From NCBI GenBank assembly GCA_024224995.1, contig JAAENB010000161.1:1-5642 (forward strand): a stretch of DNA of 5,642 nucleotides, in the 5' to 3' direction. The translations under genes were made by a program, and so were the position numbers. Below the pieces are notes generated by a model, which was not told the DNA's origin, searched no databases, and saw only the letters and a program-made list of their open reading frames with translations. This stretch comes from a bacterium. Lineage in GTDB: Bacteria > Spirochaetota > UBA4802 > UBA5550. Position 1 is the first letter of the stretch. Every line of letters starts with the position of its first letter. Shown one piece after another: positions 1-5,485 of this stretch.

Positions 1-19
1 AAAATGAGCCAATTTCAGC

Positions 20-60
20 CCGGGGTTTTAACCCCAGAGGGCAGCAGAGCAAAACCCCGG
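20..60. repeat. GC-rich palindromic unit, copy 2 (REP-like)
   Basis: A perfect 10-bp inverted repeat, CCGGGGTTTT at 20-29 and AAAACCCCGG at 51-60, encloses 21 nt. The left arm can instead fold on itself as GGGGTT (22-27) with AACCCC (30-35), so two exclusive hairpins are possible. Read on the minus strand the order is CGGGG, a 19-nt spacer, then a GGGG-TTAA-type hairpin. This is the same plan as the unit at 121-179. It looks like a REP/BIME-type intergenic repeat lying downstream of the phosphatase gene. The REP-like assignment is inference, because other genomic copies cannot be seen here. Confidence 0.5.
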
Positions 61-74
61 ATAACATCTTCCGG

Positions 75-89
75 GAACAGGCCCTGTTT
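75..89. repeat. small palindrome between the two GC-rich units
   Basis: AACAG (76-80) and CTGTT (84-88) form a 5-bp stem around a 3-nt centre, extendable by a G-U pair at 75/89. It sits between the two larger palindromic units and may be part of the same composite element. No function can be assigned. Confidence 0.3.
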
Positions 90-120
90 CTAAAATAGTT
101 CACCAGGATGATGGGTTTTT

Positions 121-179
121 CTCATAGCGTGGGGCTTCCAGCCCCTCGTTGTGATGAAGGATGCCCCGCGTTTTATGAG
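121..179. repeat. GC-rich palindromic unit, copy 1 (REP-like)
   Basis: The core hairpin is GGGGCT (131-136) with AGCCCC (140-145) around a 3-nt loop. A third arm, GCCCC at 163-167, can compete for GGGGC (131-135). The whole unit is bounded by CTCATA (121-126) and TATGAG (174-179), a 6-bp outer inverted repeat. On the minus strand it reads CGGGG, an 18-nt spacer, then a GGGGCTGGAAGCCCC hairpin, matching the plan of the unit at 20-60. It begins about 10 nt past the phosphatase stop codon and could stabilise or help end that transcript. No U-run follows on the minus strand, so it is not a classical intrinsic terminator. Confidence 0.5.
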
Positions 180-188
180 CACACAGGC

Positions 189-1736
189 TTATAGCCTTTT
201 TATAATGACTATTGTCACATCATCATGAATATCATAATCATGAAGATCATTCAGAATATTTTCACGTATTTCATTGGGAGATTTGCGGGCCGCTTTAAGA
301 AAGGAATCTTTTAAGCGGTTTTCACCATACATGTCAACCTCAGCGTCTCGCTGGTCTTTTATCGTACCTTTTCTCCACGCTTCTGTTATTCCATCGGTAT
401 ACAAAAGCATGATGTCTCCTTCCAATAATTGAAGTCCATGGTCTTTTATGAAATTACTCATATCAAGAGAAATCCCTATCCAGATACCCCAGGTTTCCAG
501 GGTCTCAATCGTCTTTTGAGAAGCCCGGTATATCAAAATATCCTGGTGAGAACCGGAAAAAGCGAACCACCCGTCATTACTATGGCAGGCAAAAACGGTA
601 ATGGTCATATAGCAGTCAGTATCGATCTTATGTATTTTATCTGATATAGTGTCATTGATAATTTTTAACAGTTCCGCAGGAGTGTGTTTCGGGTTATGGG
701 CAAGAGCCATATGTATGGACGTTTGAACCATCATCATAACAAGTCCGGCAGGGATACCGTGGCCCGAAACATCACCAATAATAATCCAATCTACTCCGCC
801 AACGTTTATAATGTCATAATAATCGCCGCCAACTTCTTTTGCCGGTTCCATAAATACCGCGATATCGTAGCCGGGAACTATGGGAGCTTTTGGCAAAAGG
901 GCTGTTTGTATCTTTTTTGCTGTTTGCATTTCTCCCCAGAGGAGATCACGCGTTTTGACAAGCTCAGTGTTTATGGCTTCAATTTCACTTTTTTGCATTA
1001 CCATATAGTCATTGGCCATTTCAAGGTCTTCGTTTGTTTGATTCAAGTTTTTATTCATCCCCGCAAGTTCCTCGTTTGCGGCGTTAAGGTTCTCATTGAT
1101 CGCCTCGTATTCTTCGTTCGCCGCTTGCAGTTCCTCGTTCATATGGCTGATTTTTTCTTTATATTTTTCATTTTTATAATAAAAAAAGAATATGGGGGTA
1201 ATAATTAAAATTACCGGGATACTTATAAAAAAGATCTGTATTACTGCGGGGAAATCAACACTATCCGGGGGAGTATGAAAAGCGTACCATACCCGGCCCG
1301 CTGTGGCCAGAAAAATAGTAATATATATAAGAATTTGTTCTTTTTTTGAGAATATAAAGAAAGCGAGCACCATCGAGATAAAAAAATACTGCGCTCCATG
1401 CATCTGGACAGGGGCAAAGGCTGCTATAGCGGTAATTCCCGCAAGGTGAGCTGTAATTAGAATAATCTTTCCCGCTAAATACTTTTTATTTTTTAGAGCA
1501 ATAATAGCTATCAATATTGAAAAAACCACAAGCAGGAAGAGAATAAAGATAATTCTCAGCTCTTCAATGAGGAAACAAATTATAGCGCAGATTAAAGCTA
1601 TGCAAATTTCAAATGCCGCTATTTGAATCGTAAGGTAAATTCTCTGAATTTCTTCATCTATTGATGAATTATCATTTATAATAACAATTTTTTTTAAAAT
1701 TTTTATAAATTTTGACACAATAAAATAATCCGGCAA
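189..1736 (-). CDS. Membrane-anchored SpoIIE/RsbU-type PP2C serine phosphatase with coiled-coil linker
   Basis: This is a likely integral inner-membrane protein phosphatase. Family members remove phosphate from Ser/Thr of STAS anti-sigma-factor antagonists in partner-switching pathways. Residues about 34-187 form roughly six hydrophobic helices. Residues about 190-270 form a coiled coil with Asn at every seventh position (200 to 242). The PP2C domain (about 270-515) shows GGDYYD (302-307), GDVSGHG (321-327), YTDGITEA (446-453) and HDDVTIV (504-510). D305, D322, D448 and D505/D506 fit the metal-binding aspartates of SpoIIE-type PP2C enzymes. No PAS, GAF, CHASE, HAMP or receiver domain is evident, so the signal may be sensed by the membrane part or the coiled coil. 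No STAS protein, anti-sigma kinase or sigma factor lies in the window, so the target is unknown. The given start is a TTG without a Shine-Dalgarno. A GTG at codon 7 (1718) has a weak GGAT 9 nt upstream and is a fair alternative. The gene is transcribed away from the TetR gene. Confidence 0.93.
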   Translation of the reverse strand: MPDYFIVSKFIKILKKIVIINDNSSIDEEIQRIYLTIQIAAFEICIALICAIICFLIEELRIIFILFLLVVFSILIAIIALKNKKYLAGKIILITAHLAGITAIAAFAPVQMHGAQYFFISMVLAFFIFSKKEQILIYITIFLATAGRVWYAFHTPPDSVDFPAVIQIFFISIPVILIITPIFFFYYKNEKYKEKISHMNEELQAANEEYEAINENLNAANEELAGMNKNLNQTNEDLEMANDYMVMQKSEIEAINTELVKTRDLLWGEMQTAKKIQTALLPKAPIVPGYDIAVFMEPAKEVGGDYYDIINVGGVDWIIIGDVSGHGIPAGLVMMMVQTSIHMALAHNPKHTPAELLKIINDTISDKIHKIDTDCYMTITVFACHSNDGWFAFSGSHQDILIYRASQKTIETLETWGIWIGISLDMSNFIKDHGLQLLEGDIMLLYTDGITEAWRKGTIKDQRDAEVDMYGENRLKDSFLKAARKSPNEIRENILNDLHDYDIHDDVTIVIIKRL

Positions 1737-1763
1737 GTAATTAAATTATATTATATTGAATTC

Positions 1764-1793
1764 ATTATATAGTTATAAAATATCATTTGTCAA
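1764..1793 (-). promoter_or_regulatory. Perfect-consensus sigma-70-type promoter for the phosphatase gene
   Basis: On the minus strand the -35 is TTGACA (complement of 1788-1793) and the -10 is TATAAT (complement of 1764-1769), separated by 18 bp. Both hexamers match the housekeeping consensus exactly. Transcription would start near 1757, giving an AT-rich leader of about 20 nt before the TTG at 1736. The match suggests strong basal expression unless a repressor binds, and a near-palindrome lies directly upstream of the -35. Confidence 0.75.
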
Positions 1794-1796
1794 GTA

Positions 1797-1811
1797 TTAT
1801 CGCAGTGATAA
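1797..1811. promoter_or_regulatory. Candidate operator (15-bp near-palindrome) in the divergent promoter region
   Basis: TTATC (1797-1801) and GATAA (1807-1811) are inverted around a 5-bp centre. The centre adds one more matching pair (C1803/G1805) and one mismatch per side. The length suits a TetR-family dimer, and the site lies 3 bp upstream of the phosphatase -35 and between the two divergent promoters. A repressor here could touch both units. This is inference from position and symmetry, and the arms are AT-rich enough to arise by chance. Confidence 0.3.
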
Positions 1812-1864
1812 ATAGTCTCACCGTATCTATTATTATAAAAAAATCAAATTATTTTAAATAAGAG

Positions 1865-1893
1865 TGGACACTTGTATTAAAAATATGTATATT
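1865..1893 (+). promoter_or_regulatory. Near-consensus promoter for the TetR-flavodoxin operon
   Basis: TGGACA (1865-1870) and TATATT (1888-1893) each match the sigma-70-type consensus at five of six positions, with an ideal 17-bp spacer. Transcription would start near 1900, about 30 nt before the TetR ATG. AGTG (1863-1866) and CACT (1869-1872) form a short inverted repeat overlapping the -35, a second and weaker place to look for autoregulation. Confidence 0.6.
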
Positions 1894-1915
1894 AAGGATA
1901 CCGGCATTAAAATTA

Positions 1916-1922
1916 AAGGAGG
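1916..1922 (+). promoter_or_regulatory. Shine-Dalgarno of the TetR gene
   Basis: AAGGAGG lies 8 nt before the ATG at 1931. The near-perfect anti-16S complement and good spacing support this start. Confidence 0.8.
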
Positions 1923-1930
1923 CAGATTGG

Positions 1931-2482
1931 ATGCCCAAGATAATCAAAGATGAAGACGTTTATAAAGAGACCTGTAAACTGCTCGTAGAAAGTGGTTTTG
2001 ACGGCATGACAACAAAAGAGCTTGCGGAGCGTTCTAATATAGATGAATCAAGCCTTTTTCGGAAATATGGATCAAAGACAAAGCTTGTTTGCAGCGCGGT
2101 GAATTATATTTTTTCACAGGTTCCATTTGCGGGTCTACAGTGGACTGGTAATCTTGAAGGTGATCTGTACAGCATTGTTGAAAGATATCAGGATACTGCC
2201 GGGAAATATGGGCCTTTGCTGCAAGTGGTGATCATGGAATTGCCCAGGCATCGGGATTTAAGAGAATCTGTTGTCTCTGTAAAACAGAATATTTCAGGTA
2301 TACGGGGCATTATAGAAAAATACCAGGAAACGGGAGTATTGCAAAGTGGAAATCCCATGGACCTTGTTATTTCTTTGATTGCTCCACTGGCGATGATAGC
2401 AATGAATCCTCTTGGCATGGATATGGAGGCGCCTGATTTAAAAAATTTTATAAGTCGTTTTTTAACGGGCTATAAAAAATAA
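1931..2482 (+). CDS. TetR/AcrR-family transcriptional regulator
   Basis: A 183-residue DNA-binding regulator of usual TetR size. The N-terminal helix-turn-helix is clear at about residues 27-46, starting MTTKELAERSNIDESSLFRK and followed by YGSKTKLV (46-53), a typical TetR signature. The C-terminal two-thirds (about 55-183) is helical and lacks recognisable family motifs, as expected for a ligand-binding and dimerisation domain, so the ligand cannot be named. The next gene, a flavodoxin-family redox protein, follows after 47 bp on the same strand with no terminator between, so the two probably form an operon. TetR proteins usually repress their own operon and often a divergent neighbour; a candidate operator is at 1797-1811. 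The ATG is supported by the Shine-Dalgarno at 1916-1922. The family call is firm; the regulated process is unknown. Confidence 0.93.
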   Translation: MPKIIKDEDVYKETCKLLVESGFDGMTTKELAERSNIDESSLFRKYGSKTKLVCSAVNYIFSQVPFAGLQWTGNLEGDLYSIVERYQDTAGKYGPLLQVVIMELPRHRDLRESVVSVKQNISGIRGIIEKYQETGVLQSGNPMDLVISLIAPLAMIAMNPLGMDMEAPDLKNFISRFLTGYKK

Positions 2483-2518
2483 GTGAAGCAGATTTATTAA
2501 TAATGAAAACCAAATAAT

Positions 2519-2522
2519 GGAG
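2519..2522 (+). promoter_or_regulatory. Shine-Dalgarno of the flavodoxin-family gene
   Basis: GGAG lies 7 nt before the ATG at 2530. No promoter is apparent in the 47-bp gap, so this gene is probably translated from the TetR transcript. Confidence 0.65.
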
Positions 2523-2529
2523 ATTACTG

Positions 2530-3300
2530 ATGAAAAAAATACTGGTTATATCGGGAAGTCAGCAGAAAAAGGGCGCGGGCGCGAAGACAATTGAAATGTT
2601 TAAATCAAAGTTCGACAGCATGGAATATTCTTTTGAAACAGTATTCCTCTCGGACTATGAGATCGCTTCATGCCGGGGTTGTACTGTATGTTTTAAAAAG
2701 GAAGAATGTATTCTAAGGGATGATGTTTCATCTATTGTTGAAAAAATGAAATCATCAGACGGTATAATCTTCGTAACACCTATATACGCTATGAATATAT
2801 CCGGGATATTAAAAACTTTTATTGATAGAATAAGTTATATGCTTCATAAGCCCGCTTTATATGAAAAACATTCATATATAATTATTACTACTGATGTTGG
2901 TGGTTTTAGACCGATATCATTTTATATGAGATATATGATGAACGCCTTTGGAATTTATAATACAGGGTACCTGGGGGTAATTGCAAAACATATTAAAAAA
3001 GATGAAAATTACCGGAATAAAATATCCGGTATAATGACTCCGGAAGCAAAAAAGTTTAAAGATTTCTTAAGCCGGGGAAAAAATTATAAACCAAAGTTCA
3101 CACAGGTTCTGAGATTCAATTTATGGAAAATCAGTGCGATTATGAAAAAGGAGTATTATCCCGGAGATTACCAGTACTGGGAAGAGAAAAGATGGCTTGA
3201 TAAAGAGTATTATTATCCTGTAAAAATAAATTCAGTTCAGAAAATATTATTAAAAATAATCCGGAAAAAAATTAGAAGGAAGCTTGAAAAGGCAGTTTGA
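2530..3300 (+). CDS. Flavodoxin-family NAD(P)H-dependent oxidoreductase, iron-sulfur flavoprotein-like
   Basis: A probable cytoplasmic FMN-binding redox protein of 256 residues. The N-terminus is a flavodoxin-like beta strand and phosphate-binding loop (ILVISGSQ, 4-11). TPIYAMNISGILKTFIDR (83-100) is the typical second FMN-contact segment of the NADPH-dependent FMN reductase family, and ITTDVGG (119-125) fits a third. Between them is Cys48-x2-Cys51-x2-Cys54-x5-Cys60, the compact cysteine motif that binds a 4Fe-4S cluster in archaeal iron-sulfur flavoproteins. Many bacterial relatives carry similar cysteines without a proven cluster, so the cofactor is likely but unproven. The core ends near residue 175. 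A C-terminal extension of about 80 residues, rich in Lys, Arg, Tyr and Trp and ending in a strongly basic helix (about 238-256), goes beyond the usual fold and could contact membrane, nucleic acid or a partner. Electron donor and acceptor are unknown. It probably shares an operon with the TetR gene, hinting at a stress or xenobiotic response. Confidence 0.88.
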   Translation: MKKILVISGSQQKKGAGAKTIEMFKSKFDSMEYSFETVFLSDYEIASCRGCTVCFKKEECILRDDVSSIVEKMKSSDGIIFVTPIYAMNISGILKTFIDRISYMLHKPALYEKHSYIIITTDVGGFRPISFYMRYMMNAFGIYNTGYLGVIAKHIKKDENYRNKISGIMTPEAKKFKDFLSRGKNYKPKFTQVLRFNLWKISAIMKKEYYPGDYQYWEEKRWLDKEYYYPVKINSVQKILLKIIRKKIRRKLEKAV

Positions 3301-3312
3301 TAGAATATAAAA

Positions 3313-3343
3313 AACCGGGTCGAGTGTTCTATGAGACCCGGTT
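3313..3343. terminator. Hairpin terminator, probably bidirectional
   Basis: AACCGGGTC (3313-3321) and GACCCGGTT (3335-3343) form a perfect 9-bp stem with a 13-nt loop, starting 12 nt past the flavodoxin-gene stop codon. On the plus strand the following sequence is T-rich but broken (CTTCTTCTAATAG), so termination would be moderate. On the minus strand the stem runs into six consecutive Ts, a better tail, so it would also stop leftward transcripts before they run antisense into the operon. Confidence 0.7.
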
Positions 3344-3604
3344 CTTCTAATAGTTTCTACCTTACTCTTACGCCTGACGTTCCCGGATTATGTATACAAT
3401 TCCTGTAATTATTCAGTTTTATCAAGCATGAATTATGGAGAGGAATGAGAACTCACCAAAATTTTTATCAATATGATTTTATTGTTGACTTGTGAGCCCC
3501 TTTATTTCTTTTTGTCTCTTGTTGCGAGTCAAAAAAAATATATCTGAATACTTTCCAAAAAGGGAAATGCGATATAAACAGTTTCTCATTTTGAATTTTT
3601 AACA

Positions 3605-3632
3605 GCTCGAGTTAAAACGAGCATTGATCTCG
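3605..3632 (+). promoter_or_regulatory. Mutually exclusive small hairpins in the phospholipase D leader region
   Basis: GCTCG (3605-3609) can pair with CGAGC (3618-3622) around 8 nt, or CGAG (3618-3621) can pair with CTCG (3629-3632) around 7 nt. The middle arm is shared, so only one hairpin can form at a time. The element ends 37 nt before the Shine-Dalgarno. It could be a leader switch, a protein-binding site or chance, since the stems are short. Confidence 0.25.
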
Positions 3633-3654
3633 CTTCAATATTTCAAATTAAAAT

Positions 3655-3660
3655 TATAAT
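3655..3660 (+). promoter_or_regulatory. Possible -10 box for phospholipase D
   Basis: An exact TATAAT sits in a very AT-rich stretch. No acceptable -35 lies 16-18 bp upstream, and the implied start near 3667 would leave a leader of only about 18 nt carrying the Shine-Dalgarno. The match may be due to base composition. Confidence 0.25.
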
Positions 3661-3669
3661 TATTTTTTC

Positions 3670-3676
3670 AGGAGGT
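3670..3676 (+). promoter_or_regulatory. Strong Shine-Dalgarno of phospholipase D
   Basis: AGGAGGT lies 8 nt before the ATG at 3685. It fixes the start and predicts efficient translation of the secreted enzyme. Confidence 0.85.
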
Positions 3677-3684
3677 CACTTATC

Positions 3685-5307
3685 ATGTATAAGTATTATC
3701 AAAAAGTTTTAAAGGCAGTATTTGTTTTTTGTGCGGTTTTTTGCGCAACAGCTATCTTTGCCGATACGCCGCATCTCGATGCTGTTGAAGACCGGCTCAG
3801 GTCTCTCGCTCCCGGTTCCGAAGGAACAGTATGGGAAAGAACAGAAGGCAATGAAATTGCCGGGTATGGTATCTCTGGCAGTGACTGGTTATTGCAGTCT
3901 CCAAATTGCTGGGGCAGCGCCGATTGCTCAGGCGCAGAGGGCGCTCAAACGCTGGCAGATACTATTTATAAAGATATTTCACAGGCTCGGGAATGGGTTG
4001 ATATTACAACACTTGTTACCTATCCCGATGGTATTTTTCAGGAAGCAATTGTAGAAGGAATCAAAGATGCTCTGGATAATAATCCCAATATTACTATTCG
4101 AATTCTTGGCGGTACTCCCCCTGCAATGGGCAGTGTGAATACACGATTAAGCGAGACTGCTTCTCACTACTTTGAAAGACTGGAACAAGATCTTGGTTCC
4201 TACGCGCAAAACGCGCGGATCGTTGTTGCCGGCGTTGAAACGAGCTGGCTCTATTCCTGGAACCACAGCAAAATAATCGCAGTGGACGGGAAAACCGCAA
4301 TAGTGGGAGGTCACAATCTCTGGGAAGGAGCCTATGGTCAGGTTGAAAACCCCATAAGCGATATCAGTATGCGCTTAAAAGGCCCGGCTGCTGAGTCGGC
4401 CCATAAATACGCCGATTTACTCTGGGATTTTGTAGACGAAAATAGCAGCAGTTTCTTTTCAAAATTATTTTATGTTGAACTTCTTACAGGAAACGGATTC
4501 AGCTGGTTGGAAGGATGCCCTAAAACCCATGAAGTCTCTTCTATAGTAAGCTATGGCAGCGCCGAAGTTTTGGCTCTTGGCGGCCTGGGATTTGGTGTGG
4601 ATACTCCCGGTGGAACTTCCGGTGGTCTTAGTCCGGCTGATGATTGTGACGCGGCCTGCACCGGACTGAGCACTGATTATGTTAACGATGATGCTGCTTA
4701 CAGTGTTGCCAACCCGGAAGAAGAAGGATTGCGCGCTTTAATTGAAAGCGCTACTGAAAGTGTTTTTCTTTCTCAGCAAGACCTCATTGGAATTTGCGCG
4801 CCCCCCATATCGAATTCCCGGTACGACGCGCGTTTATTTGATGTGCTCGCGGACAAACTGGTGGAAGGCGTTGCGGTGAAGATTGTTCTCAGTTCACCGG
4901 GAGCAAAGCAAGGTATTGCCGCGCCGTACTCAAACATGAAAAAGATGACTGAAATTACCGATATTTTGCTTCGTGAAATTCAGTCCAGGGCCTATGTAGA
5001 CCTGGAAACTGCTAAATCTATTCTTTGCGCCAATCTCCAGCTTGCTCCAATAAGGATCGCGAAAGGTGTTGATACCTGGGCGAATGGAAATGCTATTGCA
5101 AATCACGCGAAAGTGATTTCTGTTGATAACGAAGCTTTTTATATTGGTTCAAAAAACCTCTATCCCGCGACCTTACAAGATTACGGATACATTGTTGAAG
5201 ACACAAAAGCGGCACAAGAATTTAAAACTGAATACCAGGATGTTATCTGGTTCTATTCAAAAGATGCTGCGGCCGTTGATTCTGAAGAATGTGTATGCAA
5301 CCTTTAA
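3685..5307 (+). CDS. pld: Secreted phospholipase D, Streptomyces-type (two HKD motifs)
   Basis: It hydrolyses phospholipids such as phosphatidylcholine to phosphatidic acid and the free head group; close relatives also swap head groups (transphosphatidylation). The 540-residue product starts with a signal peptide: Lys-containing n-region, hydrophobic stretch about 10-24, likely cleavage after Ala26 (AIFA|DTPH). The mature enzyme would be about 514 residues, close to Streptomyces PLDs. The first HKD motif has His194, Lys196, Asp201, Gly208-Gly209 and Asn211; the second has His474, Lys476, Asp481, Gly488-Ser489 and Asn491. This keeps the GG/GS pair of the Streptomyces enzymes, and the catalytic histidines fall near 168 and 448 in mature numbering, close to the known 170 and 448. 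Further landmarks I recall from Streptomyces PLD are PHLDAVE, SDWLLQ, a CWG...C pair (75, 81), SQQDL, CANLQLA and FYIGSKNLYP. Cys75, 81, 278, 321, 325, 371, 448, 536 and 538 suggest several disulfides and an extracytoplasmic home. It has its own terminator. It is richer in GC than the flavodoxin gene, suggesting transfer. Family call firm; substrate preference and role (lipid scavenging, toxin) inferred. Confidence 0.96.
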   Translation: MYKYYQKVLKAVFVFCAVFCATAIFADTPHLDAVEDRLRSLAPGSEGTVWERTEGNEIAGYGISGSDWLLQSPNCWGSADCSGAEGAQTLADTIYKDISQAREWVDITTLVTYPDGIFQEAIVEGIKDALDNNPNITIRILGGTPPAMGSVNTRLSETASHYFERLEQDLGSYAQNARIVVAGVETSWLYSWNHSKIIAVDGKTAIVGGHNLWEGAYGQVENPISDISMRLKGPAAESAHKYADLLWDFVDENSSSFFSKLFYVELLTGNGFSWLEGCPKTHEVSSIVSYGSAEVLALGGLGFGVDTPGGTSGGLSPADDCDAACTGLSTDYVNDDAAYSVANPEEEGLRALIESATESVFLSQQDLIGICAPPISNSRYDARLFDVLADKLVEGVAVKIVLSSPGAKQGIAAPYSNMKKMTEITDILLREIQSRAYVDLETAKSILCANLQLAPIRIAKGVDTWANGNAIANHAKVISVDNEAFYIGSKNLYPATLQDYGYIVEDTKAAQEFKTEYQDVIWFYSKDAAAVDSEECVCNL

Positions 5308-5331
5308 ATATCATATAAAAACTTAAAAAAT

Positions 5332-5368
5332 AAAGGGCTTCTATTGCAATGGGAAGCCCTTTTTTTTT
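5332..5368 (+). terminator. Intrinsic terminator of phospholipase D
   Basis: AAAGGGCTTC (5332-5341) pairs with GAAGCCCTTT (5353-5362) around an 11-nt loop. The run of nine Ts (5360-5368) overlaps the end of the stem. It lies 24 nt after the stop codon, so the phospholipase gene probably ends its own transcript. Confidence 0.9.
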
Positions 5369-5422
5369 AGCCCCCCCTTTTCTTTTTTACTACCTATAAA
5401 TTTTTTAGTTGATTTATTCGAG

Positions 5423-5442
5423 ATACGCAATTTACTGCGTAT
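5423..5442. repeat. Hairpin ATACGCA/TGCGTAT
   Basis: A perfect 7-bp inverted repeat (5423-5429 with 5436-5442) around 6 nt, in otherwise AT-rich DNA. It shares its TACGCA/TGCGTA core with the neighbouring hairpin at 5462-5485. No T-run follows on either strand, so it is not an intrinsic terminator. A protein-binding site or the remains of a repeat element are possible. Confidence 0.45.
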
Positions 5443-5461
5443 AGTTCACCTGTCTCTATAC

Positions 5462-5485
5462 ACATATGCGGGTTGCCGCGTATGT
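5462..5485. repeat. Stable 10-bp hairpin with GTTG loop
   Basis: ACATATGCGG (5462-5471) pairs with CCGCGTATGT (5476-5485) around GTTG. One position (T5467/G5480) is a U-G wobble when transcribed on the plus strand and an A-C mismatch on the minus strand, so an RNA hairpin on the plus strand is favoured. Its right arm repeats the GCGTAT core of the hairpin 20 bp upstream. Function unknown. Confidence 0.45.

Larger units (their letters stand above)
3301..3684. other. AT-rich intergenic region upstream of phospholipase D
   Basis: This 384-bp gap holds the hairpin at 3313-3343, A- and T-rich tracts, an 8-bp TGTATACA palindrome (3391-3398), a weak stem TTTCC/GGAAA (3552-3567) and the competing hairpins at 3605-3632. 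I find no convincing reading frame: the best short frame (3445-3495, 16 codons) is too small to support. No well-matched -35/-10 pair is visible, so the phospholipase promoter may need an activator or another sigma factor. Confidence 0.55.

Noticed and set aside
1..93. Plus-strand frames open from the window start
   Set aside because: The region is dominated by long inverted repeats, and two frames are open at once without coding signs.
185..202. Short hairpin AGGCT/AGCCT followed by a T-run on the plus strand
   Set aside because: The stem is only 5 bp, it overlaps the phosphatase stop codon, and no plus-strand gene precedes it.
429..1208. Open frames on the plus strand (429-644 and 684-1208)
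   Set aside because: Both lie opposite the phosphatase gene, whose catalytic motifs fix the real strand and frame; their translations show no known motifs and no good Shine-Dalgarno.
2188..2418. Minus-strand open frame within the TetR gene
   Set aside because: It is the shadow of a clear TetR-family gene with a good Shine-Dalgarno.
3445..3495. 16-codon frame preceded by a GGAGAGGA purine run
   Set aside because: The purine run directly abuts the ATG, giving poor spacing, and the peptide is too short and featureless to support.
3722..4300. Alternative-frame open frames inside the phospholipase D gene (3722-4054 plus, 4094-4300 minus), and a third at 5123-5326 plus
   Set aside because: They overlap the phospholipase D frame, which carries signal peptide, both HKD motifs and conserved cysteines; the overlapping translations have no recognisable features.
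5423..5485. Integron attC site
   Set aside because: The two hairpins suggested a folded recombination site, but the expected outer GTTRRRY and RYYYAAC core boxes are not present.
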